Assembly: GCA_036674765.1 (NCBI GenBank)
Contig: JARVKI010000001.1
Location: forward strand, 62,001-126,000
Length of the DNA: 64,000 nt
Direction of reading: 5' to 3'
Source: Seiridium cupressi
Taxonomy: Eukaryota > Ascomycota > Sordariomycetes > Amphisphaeriales > Sporocadaceae
A program made the position numbers and the translations under genes. The notes under the pieces were generated by a model that made no database searches, had not been told where the DNA came from, and saw only the letters and a program-made list of their open reading frames with translations. Positions 46,803 to 59,804 of the stretch are shown in pieces; the first letter of the stretch is position 1; each line of letters starts with the position of its first letter.

Positions 46803-49800
46803 TCATTCTTGTGCAAGCTCTTCGGCGCCATCATCCCCTATGGCGTTGATATAGGCCGGAGGCTTGTACATCAGAGGCACGTGGAATTGATGCCAGCAGT
46901 TGGGGGCTTCTAGGATGTATCTTCGCAATCGTCAGCACAATCGTGACGCCCATTCAAAAACGTTGACGATTCTAAAAAAGACGCGCTTACCTGGCCATGG
47001 CCTCCCTGAATCGAGACTTGTACTCCCTTGGGCTCGTGACAGTCGGTCTATTGCGACCACCTCCAGCGAATCCACGTCCTTTGATCCAGCTCTCAAGCGT
47101 CTTGTCCCAAGTGTATGTGCGAATGCAGTCAATGATACCTACCACCAGCTCCTTCTTCGCCTCATCTACAGCTATCATGAGGGAGTAGTCCATCACGTTC
47201 TGCCGTGCAAGGAAGAGCGTGTCGTTTCGGACCGAGGCTCGCAGAAGCTTGGTCGAGTGCTCGCGTGCGAATAGTGGGGACTCGTAGATGTACTCCACCA
47301 TGTTCTCGTCGAGAAGGACCTCGTTCTGCTCCCCAGTCGATTGAATCTTGCGGTTTCGCATTGAGCCTTTGAGATCAAATATCCTGGTCGGGGCGCGATC
47401 GTAGAACAGGTTCTCCATCAGCAGCAAGTCAAGCTTGATCTCCGTGTTCGTCAGAGGGTTCTTGATGATGACCTGGAAGAAGCCCAGCATCTTTGCAATG
47501 ACAGACGGGAGATCGCGGAACAGCGCTTCCGCCATATATTCAAAGTAGATGGGCGCGAACCGAAGAAATGCTGATGTCTCGATTGGCGACAGAGACTTGA
47601 TGCAGAGTTAGCTACGCTTGCAACCGATCATCCCGGGGTGACGTGTCACTTACTTTCATCATGAGCCGATCGTCCTGCGTCTTCAGGAACACCGATTTCG
47701 TCTTTCCGCCCTTTGAGTCAAACTTGAGGCACCGAGATAGAGACTCGATAATTCTATGCGCAGCGCCACATTTCGTCCGCAAAGCGTCGAACTGCTCTGC
47801 GTAGAATATCTTCACCAACATTTTGGCAGACCCCTCGTTGAATTGGAACTTGAGATGCCTGCCTCCGACTTTCCTCATGCTGGTCTCAAGGCCCTGTTCG
47901 CTGGCCATATTGGAACCGGCCGTGAACGGCCCCGGCGTGGCGGGCTCTTCAGTATCTGTCCCGCTCTCAAGCGTTTCCGATTCCTTCCGACCATGGAACT
48001 TTCGGGCCTTCTCGCGGTATTCTTCACAATCCAGCGTAAAGGCTATCAGAGAGCTTGGCTCATCCTCACGCACAATGATGTCAGAGTGGTCGAACAGGTG
48101 ATCCGTCGCACTGATGGGGTACTCCAGCGCGGGCCACTCGCTTGCGGACCGTTCAGCCCAGAAATTGGTGAGAATCTTCATAAAGTTCATCTTGTCCTGT
48201 TTGGGTAGCTCCAGGGGTATGTCCGTGTTCGAGTCAAGCGAATCCGCGATCTCCTCGAGCGTGGTCCCCTCTAGGAGCGATTGTTCCGTGTCACTATCCC
48301 CCTGCTCGTCGTCGGTTGGCAGCTGGCTAGTGTTTGGAGCTTGATCGTCTGTCTCTGCCTCGGTGGCTGTATCGTCATTGGCATTTTCTTCTGGTGGTGC
48401 CCGGTGAGCCTCCAGCGAGGGTTGGCTCGCATCTGGTTGAGCTATCGGAGTCGCATCAGCCGACGCATCAGCGTCTACATCAGCATCGGCATCAGCACTG
48501 GCGCCCTCAAGAGCTTCGTTGCTGGTCTTGACGCCATCAACGTCTTTCCCCAGCAGAGAGTCGTCCACAGTCTGACCCGGCTCCTGGACCGCTTCATCGG
48601 GATCCTCATACACCTCCACTATGGCCTTGGTCGTCGAGCGTTGGAGGAATGCTCTTGCGTGTGACATCTTAGCGGCACGCTGCTTCTCATCTTTCCTTCT
48701 TTCCTTCTCAAACTCGCGACTAAGTTGCTCAAAGTGGCGCGCGAGGGTCGATACTCTCGAGTCCTTCTTCCTACCAACAAACCGAGGAATGGAGGATTTA
48801 CCTCCGTTTCGAGATCGAAGGCTGAAGAGTTTCTTATCGCTTTTAGCAGACTCATTCGTGGGCACTCTGCGTATTTCCATGCCGGAAGGATATTCAGCCG
48901 TTGGAGTCTTGTCCTTGTCCTTACCAAGGCTGAAGAATTTCTTCCCAATGGCGGACTGAGACCGTGGCAGGCTCGGTATATTGCTGGCTGGTTGTGATAT
49001 TGCGCGAACCATGGGCGGCGACGCGTGTAATCCCACCCTACGGGCAGGCACGTGCTCTGGAGCAGGAACCTTCTGTGGCTCAGGGGTGGCTTGATTAGAG
49101 TCCATGCCTACAGGATTTGCTTCTCTGGCCTCTGCCAGAACGATCGAGTGCTGGCGGCGGCGAAGCATGTCGACCTGCTCGGCCACTGACATTGACGGTC
49201 CAGCGGCGGGGGGCAACTGGGCAAGCGGCGTCGGGGGCGTCGTTGGTATCACAGAACCAGCCTCCATTCCTTCGGGCGGCACGAGGGGCGTAATGTCGAC
49301 AGGCTGAGGTTGGCTCAGACCCGCAAACCCTTGCTTGGGGGTTGCAGGTGTAGTAGCAAGATCCAGGGGTTCTACTCTTTCCAGAACAGGGTCGGGGGTA
49401 AGAGCTGGCGTGCCCTGCCCTTCACCCTCTTGAATCACTTCGATCTCGTGGTCCGCTTGGGAATGGTCTTTCTCGAATATCTGATCATCGATTTTGATTT
49501 CGCCTCCAGGCCCCATGATCTGTGGCGGCTTCTCTGTGATGTCTGGTGTTTCGGCAGGCGTTTCGTTGCTGACAAGGGACTCCTTTGATTCGTCCGTAAA
49601 CATCTTACGAAGTTGAAGCATCGTGAGCCTGCGAAGATCCTTTTCTGTGGGTAGAAAATCGACTTCGAATTTGGCAAACGCAGTGTCCCAATCTGCGACC
49701 TTTTCAAGCATTTCCCCTCGCAGGACTGCGCTGAGAGGTATCACCTCGTAGTATTTGGAATTCATGTATGAATCCTGCAGTCTACGGACGATCAGGATAT

Positions 49801-52800
49801 GGTCATCTTGGACTTTCTTGGTCAATCGCTCGATTTCTGCTTTGCAAGCTTCTGCCTTCTCCTGAGCTATGTTGTCGAGCTTGATTGCCTTGATTCTCGC
49901 TTTCACAGAGCTGGTAAACCGAGTCCAACGATCCTGAGTTGCAGTGAAGATTTCATTCTTGAGGTTGAGATCGTGCTCAACTTTCCAAGTAATTCGTGCT
50001 CGAGGTGCAATGACCTCCAAGAGGTCGATCGGGTCATAGTGCACACGTACCACCTTGTCCTGTAGCCCAAAGTAGCGTATGTGATCGCGGTGATGGTCGT
50101 GGGGACAGTTCCAGGCACCTCCTTCCTCATCGTTGACCAAGTGGGTGCCTCTACTCCAGAACGAGAGCTCGAGGTATTTACCAAAGGAATATTTCCAGGT
50201 ACCCTTGGACATTTCCATCTCAGCCGTCTCGCGTTTGCATATCTTGCAGTAGCTCCACATCATAATGTTATCCCTGAGAGCGCTGCCTCTGCTGTCCTGC
50301 TCTATGAAGACGGTGAGGCGCGCGTCTCCGTGGACGTACGTCCTGTGATGGTCTAGCATCTTACGGTCGCATGATGTACCGGTGCAGCTCGAGTCAGTGC
50401 TGTAACATACGTCTTCTATGTACTGTCCTAGGGTGCAATCCGCGTCGAGTCTGTCATTGTTCTCCACATGTTCGTCGTAGAACTGAATGGCAACAAGGCC
50501 AGGTTCTACACAGGGTACTTTAGTTGCTGTGCAAACGACGGAATAGAGTACAACAATATTTTGATGCGCTGAGGGCTCGAAAAGATCGAGGTTAGCCTTG
50601 ATATGGTTCTCCCATTGGCGAGTCTGAGTTCGATAATAATATAATGCCTTGTCGTATTCAACGTCGTGGACGGCATGAAGCACCTCCATGATGGCACGAG
50701 GCGCCTTTTGGCCAGTCTGGTGAACCATATGCGGCTTGATGAGCTGAAACTTCTGCGGCTTCGATTTGTCTCCTTCACCGCGTTCCTCGACGATATCCTG
50801 GTCCCTCAACTTTTTAAGATGTACCAGCCTACGTTCCTGTTCTCGAGCTCTCATCAGCAGATAAGGCTGCGCAAATCTAACGAAAGGTGACGCAGAGAGA
50901 ATTCTTGTTTGATACTTTGCCACCATGTCACTGTAGAAAGTAGGCATCGGGGCGTCGTCGGGGACAAGGCTATCGCTAGAAGACCGAGCATGCGTCTCAT
51001 GCAGAGATATCAATCTATTGATCTGTTGATTTGCCTGAGCAATCGCTTCATCCGACTGTGGAAGTTTCTCGGCCTCCTTGGTGCTTTCTACCGAGCTTTG
51101 AGACGGTGGCTCACTGAAAGTCATCGTGGAGAGAGTTCGTTGTCGAGCGTCTTCGACAGTAGAGGTCAGAGTGCTGAGTGACACTTTGCTTTCGTCAGAT
51201 TGCTGGCTGGGGAGTTCTTCGCTGGTCGGGAGTTGAAGATACGAATCTCGCATCAAGCATGACTCGAGCTTAAGATTGTACACGACATAAATCATGAAAT
51301 CAGTAATTTGCTTGATTCGCCTCAGGACCGGCGTGGGGGCTCCTCTGAGAGCTATGGTACAGCCCAACTGTTCATTGCTGTTGGATAGAAAGATGTAAGT
51401 TTTTTTTCGTCCCGGTATCTCTTCGTTGACATATGTCTTGACCTCGAAACCAATGCTCTTGCCGATTTGAAACCGGTCAAACGGAAGACTCAGCATATCT
51501 ATGGAAGATATGATGGGCGTCTCTAGACAGCGCGAGACCGCATAGATTACAGACGGTTTGACATTGTATGCGACAGCAACGTTATGCTCTGACAGGTACT
51601 GCAGCGCCAGTCCTGAAACAGACTTCTCAGCGAGCACTAGTTGAGGCCGCAGGTTGATGATACGGCTGACAATGACCTTGAGAAATTCCTTTTCCTCGTC
51701 TATGGCAGGCTGTAGGCTCATAAAGTGCTGTTGATGCCTTCGGTATTCGATGGGGAACGAGACAATGACGACACGAGGATTCACGAGACGTCTTGGCATG
51801 CTCTTCAACGCCAGCTTTTTCGTGAATATCACACCAGAAACATAACTAGTATCGCCTGGTCTACCGCCCGGGATCTTCTTCAGCTTGACATAATGTCGAA
51901 TGTCAATACTATCCCCCCTCTCAACATCGGGGTCCACGGATGTGGTGCATTTGAGTAAAATTGGAATGAGGGCCTTTTCCCAGGCGGCAACATTTGGCAC
52001 CTCGGAGTCTTGCAATAGCTGGCGCAATAACTTTCGCACGTGAAGAAGACTTGCGGGATTCAATTCGACGCGGGGTTCCTTCTCTCCCTTCATCGACGAG
52101 CTCCTGGTGAGCCTCGGCAGGTTACCCGGAATAGTCTCGTAGTTGGGTAATGTGTCGGTGGAGCCAGCGGGACCTCGTAGATGCGCACTCCTTGGCCGAG
52201 GCGACCGAAGATGGTATACACTTGCACTAGCAGTACTTGTGTTGCGCCTCCGTGAGGATCTGATATGCATACTCGGCCCACTATTTTCAATAAAGCTGAA
52301 GCCGCTGATGCTCTTTTCGGCCTGTGTCCTCAGCCGATTCCTTCTCCCGGCTCCAAGATATGGTCCCGAATTAGACCTATCACTGTCCAAGGTAGATAGG
52401 CTAGGATCACCACTTGCCATGACCTGTGAAATGCTTGTCTGCTCATCGCCACTTGACTCATCCGACATGAAAGGGGCCAAGTCAGGATCGATGACATTAT
52501 CGTCATGAAATGCAGGGAGGCCGGACTTCTTGGCTACCTCCTCGTTTGCAGAGCGACGAAAGGGAGCGCGGTCGTCCGGAGCCGGAGAAGGCTTGAAGCG
52601 GCTGAGGAAATTGTGCTTGGAATGATGTCGTTTATGACTGGAGGACTGGGGTCTTCCGGCAAGAGACTTCAGCGACCTTGACGAGCTGGGTCTACTCAAT
52701 TGTGGTGCGTCGATCTCCAAGATGGCAGAATTACGGTTAGATGATTCCCCGATCCGTCGAGTTGCCGGAATGGCCATCATGGGTGTGGTACGCGTTCTAG

Positions 52801-54424
52801 TATCGTCCTCGACATCCTCGGGCCGCTCTACAATGCTCGCATCGTCTTTGTCAGATTTGGGCAACTTGAGCGTCACAGATTTCTGGTTGGAACGAAAGAT
52901 GGCTGGTAGATACGAATCGTCTGCCGAGTCTTCTGATGCATTTCCGTCCTGTTGTCGCTGACTGATAATGTGCATGCAGCGCTTGCAGACTCGCAATGTA
53001 CCTGGCACACCAAACTTTTGACCAGAGATGATGGTTGTGCACCGACTATCGAAGATGCATCCACACGTGCGGCAATGGTGTTTACGACGAAAAGCTGAAA
53101 ACGGCGCACCGCAATGGAAGCATTCTTTGCAAGCTTCGTCCGCCATCCAAAAGTCCTTGCTCAGGACCTGTTTTCTCATGTGCTCGAGGGTGGCATTCAC
53201 CACTTCTGGAGCCCCCTCATCTGTCGTCGTCCCTGGTATACGGGCGGCGCCCGACCTCATCCGCTGCGGCTTATCCTCGCGGCCCCACGCATCATGGCGG
53301 ACTTTTTGATGAGCAGATGATATTATATTGCTCGGTTCTGCCGTGCTTTGCGAGACCGATGAGGATCTCGAATGCGAACCGCGAGTGCGCGGCCCACTAA
53401 TACGGTCGATAACAGCCGGACGCTTTACTGCATCTCGACCACTAGAACGAGCTGTGGGAGATAGGAGCCCTTGGTCCTCGATGATCTGATGCACTGAGGT
53501 CGCCGCAGATGACCGCGTGCTCTTGGCCGGACTCACAGGCGAATCCAAGTTGCCATCGGCGCAGGCAATATCATCTCTCCGATGTCGACTGGGAATCACA
53601 ATCTTCTCTAGTGAAGCGGCGCTCCTCGACTCAGAGCTATCGTATCTACCAGGGATCTCCAAGGTAGGTATTACTCCTGCATTTTCATTTGACCGTGTGA
53701 AGCTCTTCCGCGAATCTGTGGTCCGAATAGAGCCGTCATCGGCTCGTGTCGATGCACTACGGGTAGAATCCTTGAACGCGCTCACGTTCACCGGTGCAAC
53801 AACAGCTGGTGATTTACTCGTATTCGAGATGTTCTGACGACTGGAGCCCGCTGACTTGGACGTAGCGGAAGCATTTGTACCCAAGGCTTTCGCTAGCTGG
53901 TGCTGCGAATCGCTTTCCCCCGGCAAGCCGCCTGACGATGGGCGGACAGATTCTGTAGATGCGGAAGCGAGAGTGGAAATAGTCAGGCCAGTGTCGGCGC
54001 GTGACATCGGGGCCTTGGATACCGTAGTAGTCGTGCTAGAGCTCTTTTTGGAAGCAGCATCTGTATCACCATCATCTTGACCTAAAAACTTCTCTTTCCC
54101 AGACACCCCGACTGCCTCCTTGAATCTCGAATACAGTCCACTGAAACCGCTTTGCACCAAGTCCCCCGCAAAGCCTTTGTTCTCGGGCGAAGTGCTCGCT
54201 TCTGGCGGCGGATTGAGCTCGTTAAACGTTGTCAAGACATCGCGCTGATTCGCCGAACTGTGAATCTTGTCCAGTGCTTGAGCAAGCTGGTCCTGGTCTT
54301 CTACATGCGGTATGGGTATGGAAGCAGTTGAGGGCGATGAGCCATGGCGAGATCTCGTCGTCGCGGGGGAAGCCAGTGTCGTGGGCAACACCGGTGGGGG
54401 AGGATTCTTCCCCGACATGGTCAC
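46803..54424 (-). CDS. FAB1: 1-phosphatidylinositol-3-phosphate 5-kinase Fab1 (PIKfyve)
   Basis: Three exons on the minus strand: 54424-47654, 47595-46991 and 46920-46803, giving 2497 residues; introns are 58 and 70 nt. The enzyme makes PI(3,5)P2 on vacuole and endosome membranes. The order is a long disordered N-terminus; a FYVE finger at about 426-486 (ECFHCGAPFSAFRRKHHCRTCGCIFDSRC, with the PI3P-binding RKHHCR); a TCP-1/chaperonin-like domain at about 845-985; the CCR region with Cys/His blocks (RKMLDHH, CKICKRETAEM); and a C-terminal PIP kinase domain (about 2095-2460) with SVFLKTQDDRLMMK, IFDLKGS, NVMDYSLMI and GIIDCIRTYTWDK. The catalytic Lys and Asp are intact. No DEP domain is seen. 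The inter-domain linker has an Asp/Ala repeat (around 48450-48505). Confidence 0.96.
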
Positions 54425-55211
54425 GTCGTTATAGCTGTGGAGGATGGCAGCTCAGACGGTGTGTGGTTGCGAAAGGCGTTTTATCACCTCGTGAGACTCT
54501 ATCAGGCATCGTGGGTGGGCATATCGGGCTCCGGCAGTAGTTGTAACATGAAAATACACCCCCGACGACAGGCTGGATGAGCTCTGGGTTGATCGATGGA
54601 TTCGATAAGCGTGGGAAGCAAGGTTTACAAACAGGTAGGCGCCTCGAATAGGAACGCAAAGAGCGCGTTGGGGACTCCGCAACACGTTACACAAAGGGAC
54701 CAAAATAAGAAAACGCTCATGAACCAGGATGGTAAAGCAAGTTGAGTCTTATATCATGGACTAGGGAAGCTTGGGGAGCTCGGGATGATCGTTGAAGCCA
54801 GGAACCTGGTTATGGATTGCTCTCGGCGGCGATTGCCGTGCCGTGACGCGGGCTGGCATTCAACCCCCGCCTGGACTTTAATGTACAGGCCCTGCCACTA
54901 AATACAAAAAGGCTGCAGCTGCAGCCACAGCATGCTAATTCATCCATTTGTCCACGTGAAACGGTGTCAACCCCGCGTCGCGTTCCGAAACTAAAAGTGC
55001 TCCCCAACCATATCTGAGACGCGTCTAATGTTTGCCAGGACCCTGTAGGTAATTCCGGCTGTTAGTCCGAGACCCTTTGAGCTACCCTCCCCAGCAGTGC
55101 ACTGTGAATTGTTCAACACTACTACTGTGGCATGCAGCATCATCGTCAGTCTGATGTACAATTCTGCCCAGATAGTGCCTCCCCCAAGCCACGTCTAATG
55201 TACCCATCAAC
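54425..55211. promoter_or_regulatory. divergent intergenic region (FAB1 and the 55.2 kb gene)
   Basis: 787 bp between two divergent start codons. Presumably holds both promoters; no specific element recognised. Confidence 0.45.
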
Positions 55212-57374
55212 ATGGCAGCAGCTATTAGAGCAATGCCTGGACCAGCCAGCTCTCCCCCGGCGTCGTTCACATCAGACTTGCTGGACAGTGCCCGGCTCCC
55301 CAGGCGTCTTTTCAGGATCCACAAGAAACAGCAGGAGCTCCTAGACAAAGCCGATTCTTGGGCCCAGCACCTCAGTCGGCAGCCTAAGCCTGGCGTCAAC
55401 TTGCCAACCGAAATTCTCGAGAATTTGAGGAACTTCCACCGCCTTCAGAACAAATTAGCCACTATACAGGACCTGGAGATCCCCACGGAGGGGAGACGGC
55501 GCAGCGTCGATGAGGATGAACATTTGGAACCGGCATCGGCCTGCCCAGCAGAGGTAGAATCGGACGATGGAGAAAAGGCCGCGGAGACCGACATTTCTTG
55601 GTCGCCAAGTCCTATTCGAAGTAACAGATCCGGATTGCTGCAAGCAAGACCGCTATCCCAAAGCCTCTCGCCTAGCCCACATCCTCAATTGGACGGTGAT
55701 GTTTCCGAACAGCAGCCGTTCATGTCTCAAGTCCCAGCAAGATCACCGCTACAGCCGACAATGGAGGCCATAAATGTGCAACGAAAGCCGGCTTTCAATG
55801 ACTTTCCCTCCAGCAGTTTGGGTGCTGACGCGGAACTCGAAGTAGTGGCTCCAGGCGCTCTCACCAAAGAGTATACGGCAGTCAACAAGATTGCCGAGCT
55901 GAATCCGACGCCGCCGTCAGCTCAGATCCAGGTCCCATGCACATTCGACGCGGATAGCTCTGCTTTAGAAAAACCCTGCAAAGACCTAGCTAGCATCCAT
56001 AAAGTACAAGAGCGTGTACGGTCGAATCCAAAGACAGTTGCAGCTAGGCTCCTGCCGCTTCTACAAGCAACGGGCCATGCTTCTGATATTCCAGATTCTC
56101 AATCATCCGTGGATTCTACATCATCAATCATCCCAGCAACCAATTTTGCAAGACATTACAGAAGTCCCGTCAAACCACTCAAGACGCAGCTAATCAAATC
56201 CACGGTGGAGGAAACGCCGCGCGCTGCCCGCAGAGCCGCTGTAGAGTCATCCACGGACGAACTTCGAGCTTGGCCAGAACCTATGGTAGCACCTACACAT
56301 GATCCTCCCCGGAATCGTACGCCAGCGTACCAGCCGAGATCACCTCAGCTAGGTTTCTCTTCACCCAATACCAGGCATAGCCCCGCACTTGCCAACGTAG
56401 TGTCGGACAGAAGGTCTATGCCAGCAGCTACATCTCCATTCATGAGATACTGTATTGCATATCCTAGCTATAAAGGTAGTGTTCGTGACTTTGTCTCCGC
56501 CTGCCTCTGTATCCGTAAAAGACGTCTTGCCACCTACCAATATGATGACTTCATCCGAGCGTGGCTAGAAGGATATGTACCATACGTTGAGGGGTCTGAA
56601 GAAGACACTCTAGTGGCCATCGATTGGTATATGGAAACGGCCGAGGAAGTCCCCCTTCTGTTTCAAGCAAAGGTTGTCACAAAGGCGAACCTGAAATCAA
56701 TTCTCGAGCTTCATGCAGATGAAGTAGCATTGATCAGGCAACATGGCTTGGAGAATGAGAACCAAGCAAAAACTCTGCCTCCCATCTCGGCCAAGCCAGA
56801 CTCGGAAGGCCTGGAACAAGATCAAGATTCCCACTCTACTCGTTCCAGAGAGCAGGATCCAGGAAACGTCGTAACCCGACACGGGGCTGGAACCTCAGAG
56901 GATTTCGTGGTTAGTCATACGCGCGGCCAACTTCAGCATCGCTTGACTCACACCTCTTTCGCCAGTGAGCAAGGAACTCAAGCCGGCCACGCTGAGCCAA
57001 CGCCGAACGCAACCGGACATGGTGGGAAACGTCGTGCGGATACTGATATTGGTCAACCTGTGCCAAAGCGAACGTCTCTTGGCTCAAAGCCCTCGTCTGA
57101 AGGCGGCGAGGTGGGCCGGCACTCCGTCCCTTCTGGATCGGCCATCCCACCAGCGACGAGCCAATTTCCCATGTCTACGGGTTCGTCTTCGAAATCCAAG
57201 AAAGTACACCGGGGTCACAAGAAGACCTTAAACCCGAAGAGTTTCAGGAAATTTCTGGTAAAGAGAAAGGAAATGAACAGTGACAACATCAGCATTGCCA
57301 GCTCAGCGCCCGTGAGCGCCACACCAGCATCAGGGCAGAAGGGCCCGGGGCATCAACGGCCGAAAGACTCATAG
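55212..57374 (+). CDS. 720-residue hypothetical protein with one conserved-looking block
   Basis: Single exon. The N-terminus (about residues 20-85) is helical (RRLFRIHKKQQELLDKADSWA, LENLRNFHRLQNKLA). Most of the protein is Ser/Pro/Ala-rich and probably disordered. One ordered block near residues 408-490 contains SPFMRYCIAYPSYKGSVRDF, then YQYDDFIRAWLEGYVPYV and a following helix, in the style of a small interaction domain. The C-terminus is basic (SKKVHRGHKKTLNPKSFRKF), consistent with nuclear or nucleic-acid contact. I do not recognise the family. Length, steady codon use and the structured block support a real gene; the start is the first ATG of the frame and could be later. Confidence 0.7.
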   Translation: MAAAIRAMPGPASSPPASFTSDLLDSARLPRRLFRIHKKQQELLDKADSWAQHLSRQPKPGVNLPTEILENLRNFHRLQNKLATIQDLEIPTEGRRRSVDEDEHLEPASACPAEVESDDGEKAAETDISWSPSPIRSNRSGLLQARPLSQSLSPSPHPQLDGDVSEQQPFMSQVPARSPLQPTMEAINVQRKPAFNDFPSSSLGADAELEVVAPGALTKEYTAVNKIAELNPTPPSAQIQVPCTFDADSSALEKPCKDLASIHKVQERVRSNPKTVAARLLPLLQATGHASDIPDSQSSVDSTSSIIPATNFARHYRSPVKPLKTQLIKSTVEETPRAARRAAVESSTDELRAWPEPMVAPTHDPPRNRTPAYQPRSPQLGFSSPNTRHSPALANVVSDRRSMPAATSPFMRYCIAYPSYKGSVRDFVSACLCIRKRRLATYQYDDFIRAWLEGYVPYVEGSEEDTLVAIDWYMETAEEVPLLFQAKVVTKANLKSILELHADEVALIRQHGLENENQAKTLPPISAKPDSEGLEQDQDSHSTRSREQDPGNVVTRHGAGTSEDFVVSHTRGQLQHRLTHTSFASEQGTQAGHAEPTPNATGHGGKRRADTDIGQPVPKRTSLGSKPSSEGGEVGRHSVPSGSAIPPATSQFPMSTGSSSKSKKVHRGHKKTLNPKSFRKFLVKRKEMNSDNISIASSAPVSATPASGQKGPGHQRPKDS

Positions 57375-58319
57375 ATCAGTATGATGTAGATGGGTCCGTA
57401 TCTGTATACATTGGATTGTTGGTAATACGCTGGTAACGCGACTGGTTGTGGGTAAAGCTTGAGAGTCCTGATGAAGGCATGTGAACATTGCCCGTATTTG
57501 GCAAGGCATCCAGTCGATAGGTTCTTCATGAGCTGATCAATGATTACATACACATCTGAGGAAGCCAATGCAGGCATATCCACGATTCAGTGAGGAAAAT
57601 CAAGAAGCGAAATAGTTGCCCTCTCTGACAACCAGTACGGGTGGAGAGAAAAAAAAAAAAAAAATGGGGAGATATGCACCAGAATTTGCTCAGAAGGCAG
57701 GATGAATAGTTGGCTAGGTGCCGTATAGGAGGAGAAATTGGCTATATTAAGCTTTCAAAGCGACCAAGTGCAAGACAGTAAATAGGGTCCGTGCGCACCA
57801 ATTGGGTGGCTCCACCACTCGGGATGAATAAGGCTTGGACCTCACTGGAAAGTTTCAAACGTAGGAAAACTCTCTCAGATCAATAATCCTGTGACGACAT
57901 TTTCTGGACGTGACTCTGCCTGGCGCAAAGTCGCGATAACCCTCCGAGGCTGAGACGAAAACGGCACAGTTTCTTATGATTCCCTGACCGATTGTAGAGT
58001 TCTCCCTGCCTCCATAATTATTTCTTGACCACAAGCGCGACCGCCCGCCAGCCAATTCAGTTGCCCCACGACGAAATCCCACCCGGCCTCAAAGGCGGCG
58101 ACTGGTTTTCCATTGACAAGTTGCGCCTTCCTAGTTTTGCGCCGAGAAGCCTGAACAAACGTCGATTTGTTCCAAGGCACATCTCTCAAATCACCGACCA
58201 AGTCCTCCCCCACCTCTAAACAACGTTGACCTTGTCTTCGTGCCTCCCATTGCAATCGCGACCTTTCGCCTACCTATTCCATCACAACCCGCCAACCTCA
58301 TCAGTCCCAAACCGACAAG
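57375..58319. promoter_or_regulatory. intergenic: promoter of eIF4E
   Basis: 945 bp. It contains an A16 run (57649-57664), a CCAAT box at 58052-58056 (about 265 bp upstream of the eIF4E start) and C/T-rich leader sequence near the ATG, as expected for a highly expressed gene. Confidence 0.5.
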
Positions 58320-59194
58320 ATGGCGGACCAGGTCGACCTCAAGACCATTCCCGTCTCTCCAGGTGGCGAGAGCAACGAGAATGACGTCTCCAAGAACGAT
58401 CTCGAAGGCAAGATGGTCACTGTCTTCCACGACAAGGACAACTTCAACGTCAAGCACCCTCTTCAGAACAATTGGACTTTGTGGTTCACGAAGCCTTCGA
58501 GCGGCAAGGTAAATACTCTCTCCGCCCTGGGTTTTCCGACGTGCCGACTAACAACCGCATAGGGCGACAACTGGAACGACCTCCTCAAAGAAGTTATCAC
58601 CTTCAACTCCGTTGAGGAATTTTGGGGTGTCTACGTAAGTCGCGAGCAGGATCCGCACGACCAATCCTTACCACGCGTGCCGGCACTAATTTCATTCCCC
58701 TGCAGAACAATATCGCACCTGTCTCAGACCTCGCTCTCAAATCCGACTACCACCTTTTCAAGGAGGGAGTCCGACCGGAATGGGAAGACCCGCAGAATAA
58801 GCACGGTGGGAAGTGGTCCTATTCCTTCAAGGAGAAGCGCAATGTCGATATCAACGACATCTGGCTGCATACAATGATGGCTGCCATCGGCGAGATGATG
58901 GAGGACGAGGATGACGGCGAGGTCATGGGTGTAGTCGTCAATGTGCGCAAGGCTTTCTTCCGAGTTGGTGTGTGGACCCGTACTATTGGCAAGCCCATTC
59001 CCAACCGCGGTGACGGCGATGTGGCCGGTGGCAAGGGCCGCCCTCAGCAGAAGGGCCAGCAGATCTTGCTCGAGATTGGCAAGCGCTTCAAGAGCATCCT
59101 CAAACTTCCCGCTGAGGAGCTCGTCGAGTTCTCGGGCCACACGGACGCGGCGCATAGTGGCAGCACGCGTGCCAAGTCCAAGTTCACCGCCTAA
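58320..59194 (+). CDS. TIF45: translation initiation factor eIF4E
   Basis: Three exons, 58320-58508, 58563-58634 and 58706-59194 (introns 54 and 71 nt), giving 249 residues. It binds the mRNA 5' cap and recruits eIF4G to form eIF4F. The cap-binding and core aromatic residues are visible: HPLQNNWTLWF, VEEFWGVYNN, GVRPEWEDPQNKHGGKW, and further on DIWLHTMMAAIGE and VNVRKAFFRVGVWTR. The N-terminal 38 residues are Glu/Asp/Ser-rich and flexible, as usual. All splice borders are in phase with family continuity (SSGK/GDNW, WGVY/NNIAP). A possible poly(A) signal AATAAA lies at 59371-59376, about 180 nt after the stop. Confidence 0.96.
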
Positions 59195-59804
59195 GTGAAT
59201 TTTTTCCATCTCGGGCTCGATCGTCGTGATGGCAACGGAGGATTTGGGCATAATTATGAGGACGTACACCGGCTACCACTAGACGATATCACCATCGATC
59301 TTGGTCGCCGTAAAAGGCTTTATATGCTAGCACATGGTATTTCATCTCAAACGATATTGAGACCAGCAGCAATAAAAGGTTCTGCTTGACTATGACTCGG
59401 GCAGAAAAAGGTCTCGGGTATCATGTACTGTTGCATTCTGCGCATCACTCGACAGGAAGAGAACCAAAGTGATGGATGGAATTGCCAGCCAGCTTTTGGA
59501 CTCTGCAGTGGTTATCGCGAGGATTTCCACCTTTGAAATAAATAATCATGCCAAAGCAATGCTCGACATCGTGATTGAGAAGTTACGGCAATGCCGCACT
59601 AGTCCCGCCATGTCCACTGATTTCATTCTGAGGTTGTGAAATGTTTGTCGATCTTGTCGTTCCTTGCTGTATAACTAGCCAGCATGGAAGGCCAGGTCTA
59701 TCTGATCTTTTATCTAATCTTCTGTTGTTATATACATTGTATCCCGTCCTTTTCTCGGAGTCGTTTTGCTTTGGAATGATCGAGTTCTGCCGAGTTATGA
59801 TATC
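59195..59804. other. intergenic: convergent 3' regions
   Basis: 610 bp between the eIF4E stop and the malonyl-CoA-synthetase-like stop. An AATAAA is at 59371-59376. Nothing else seen. Confidence 0.55.
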
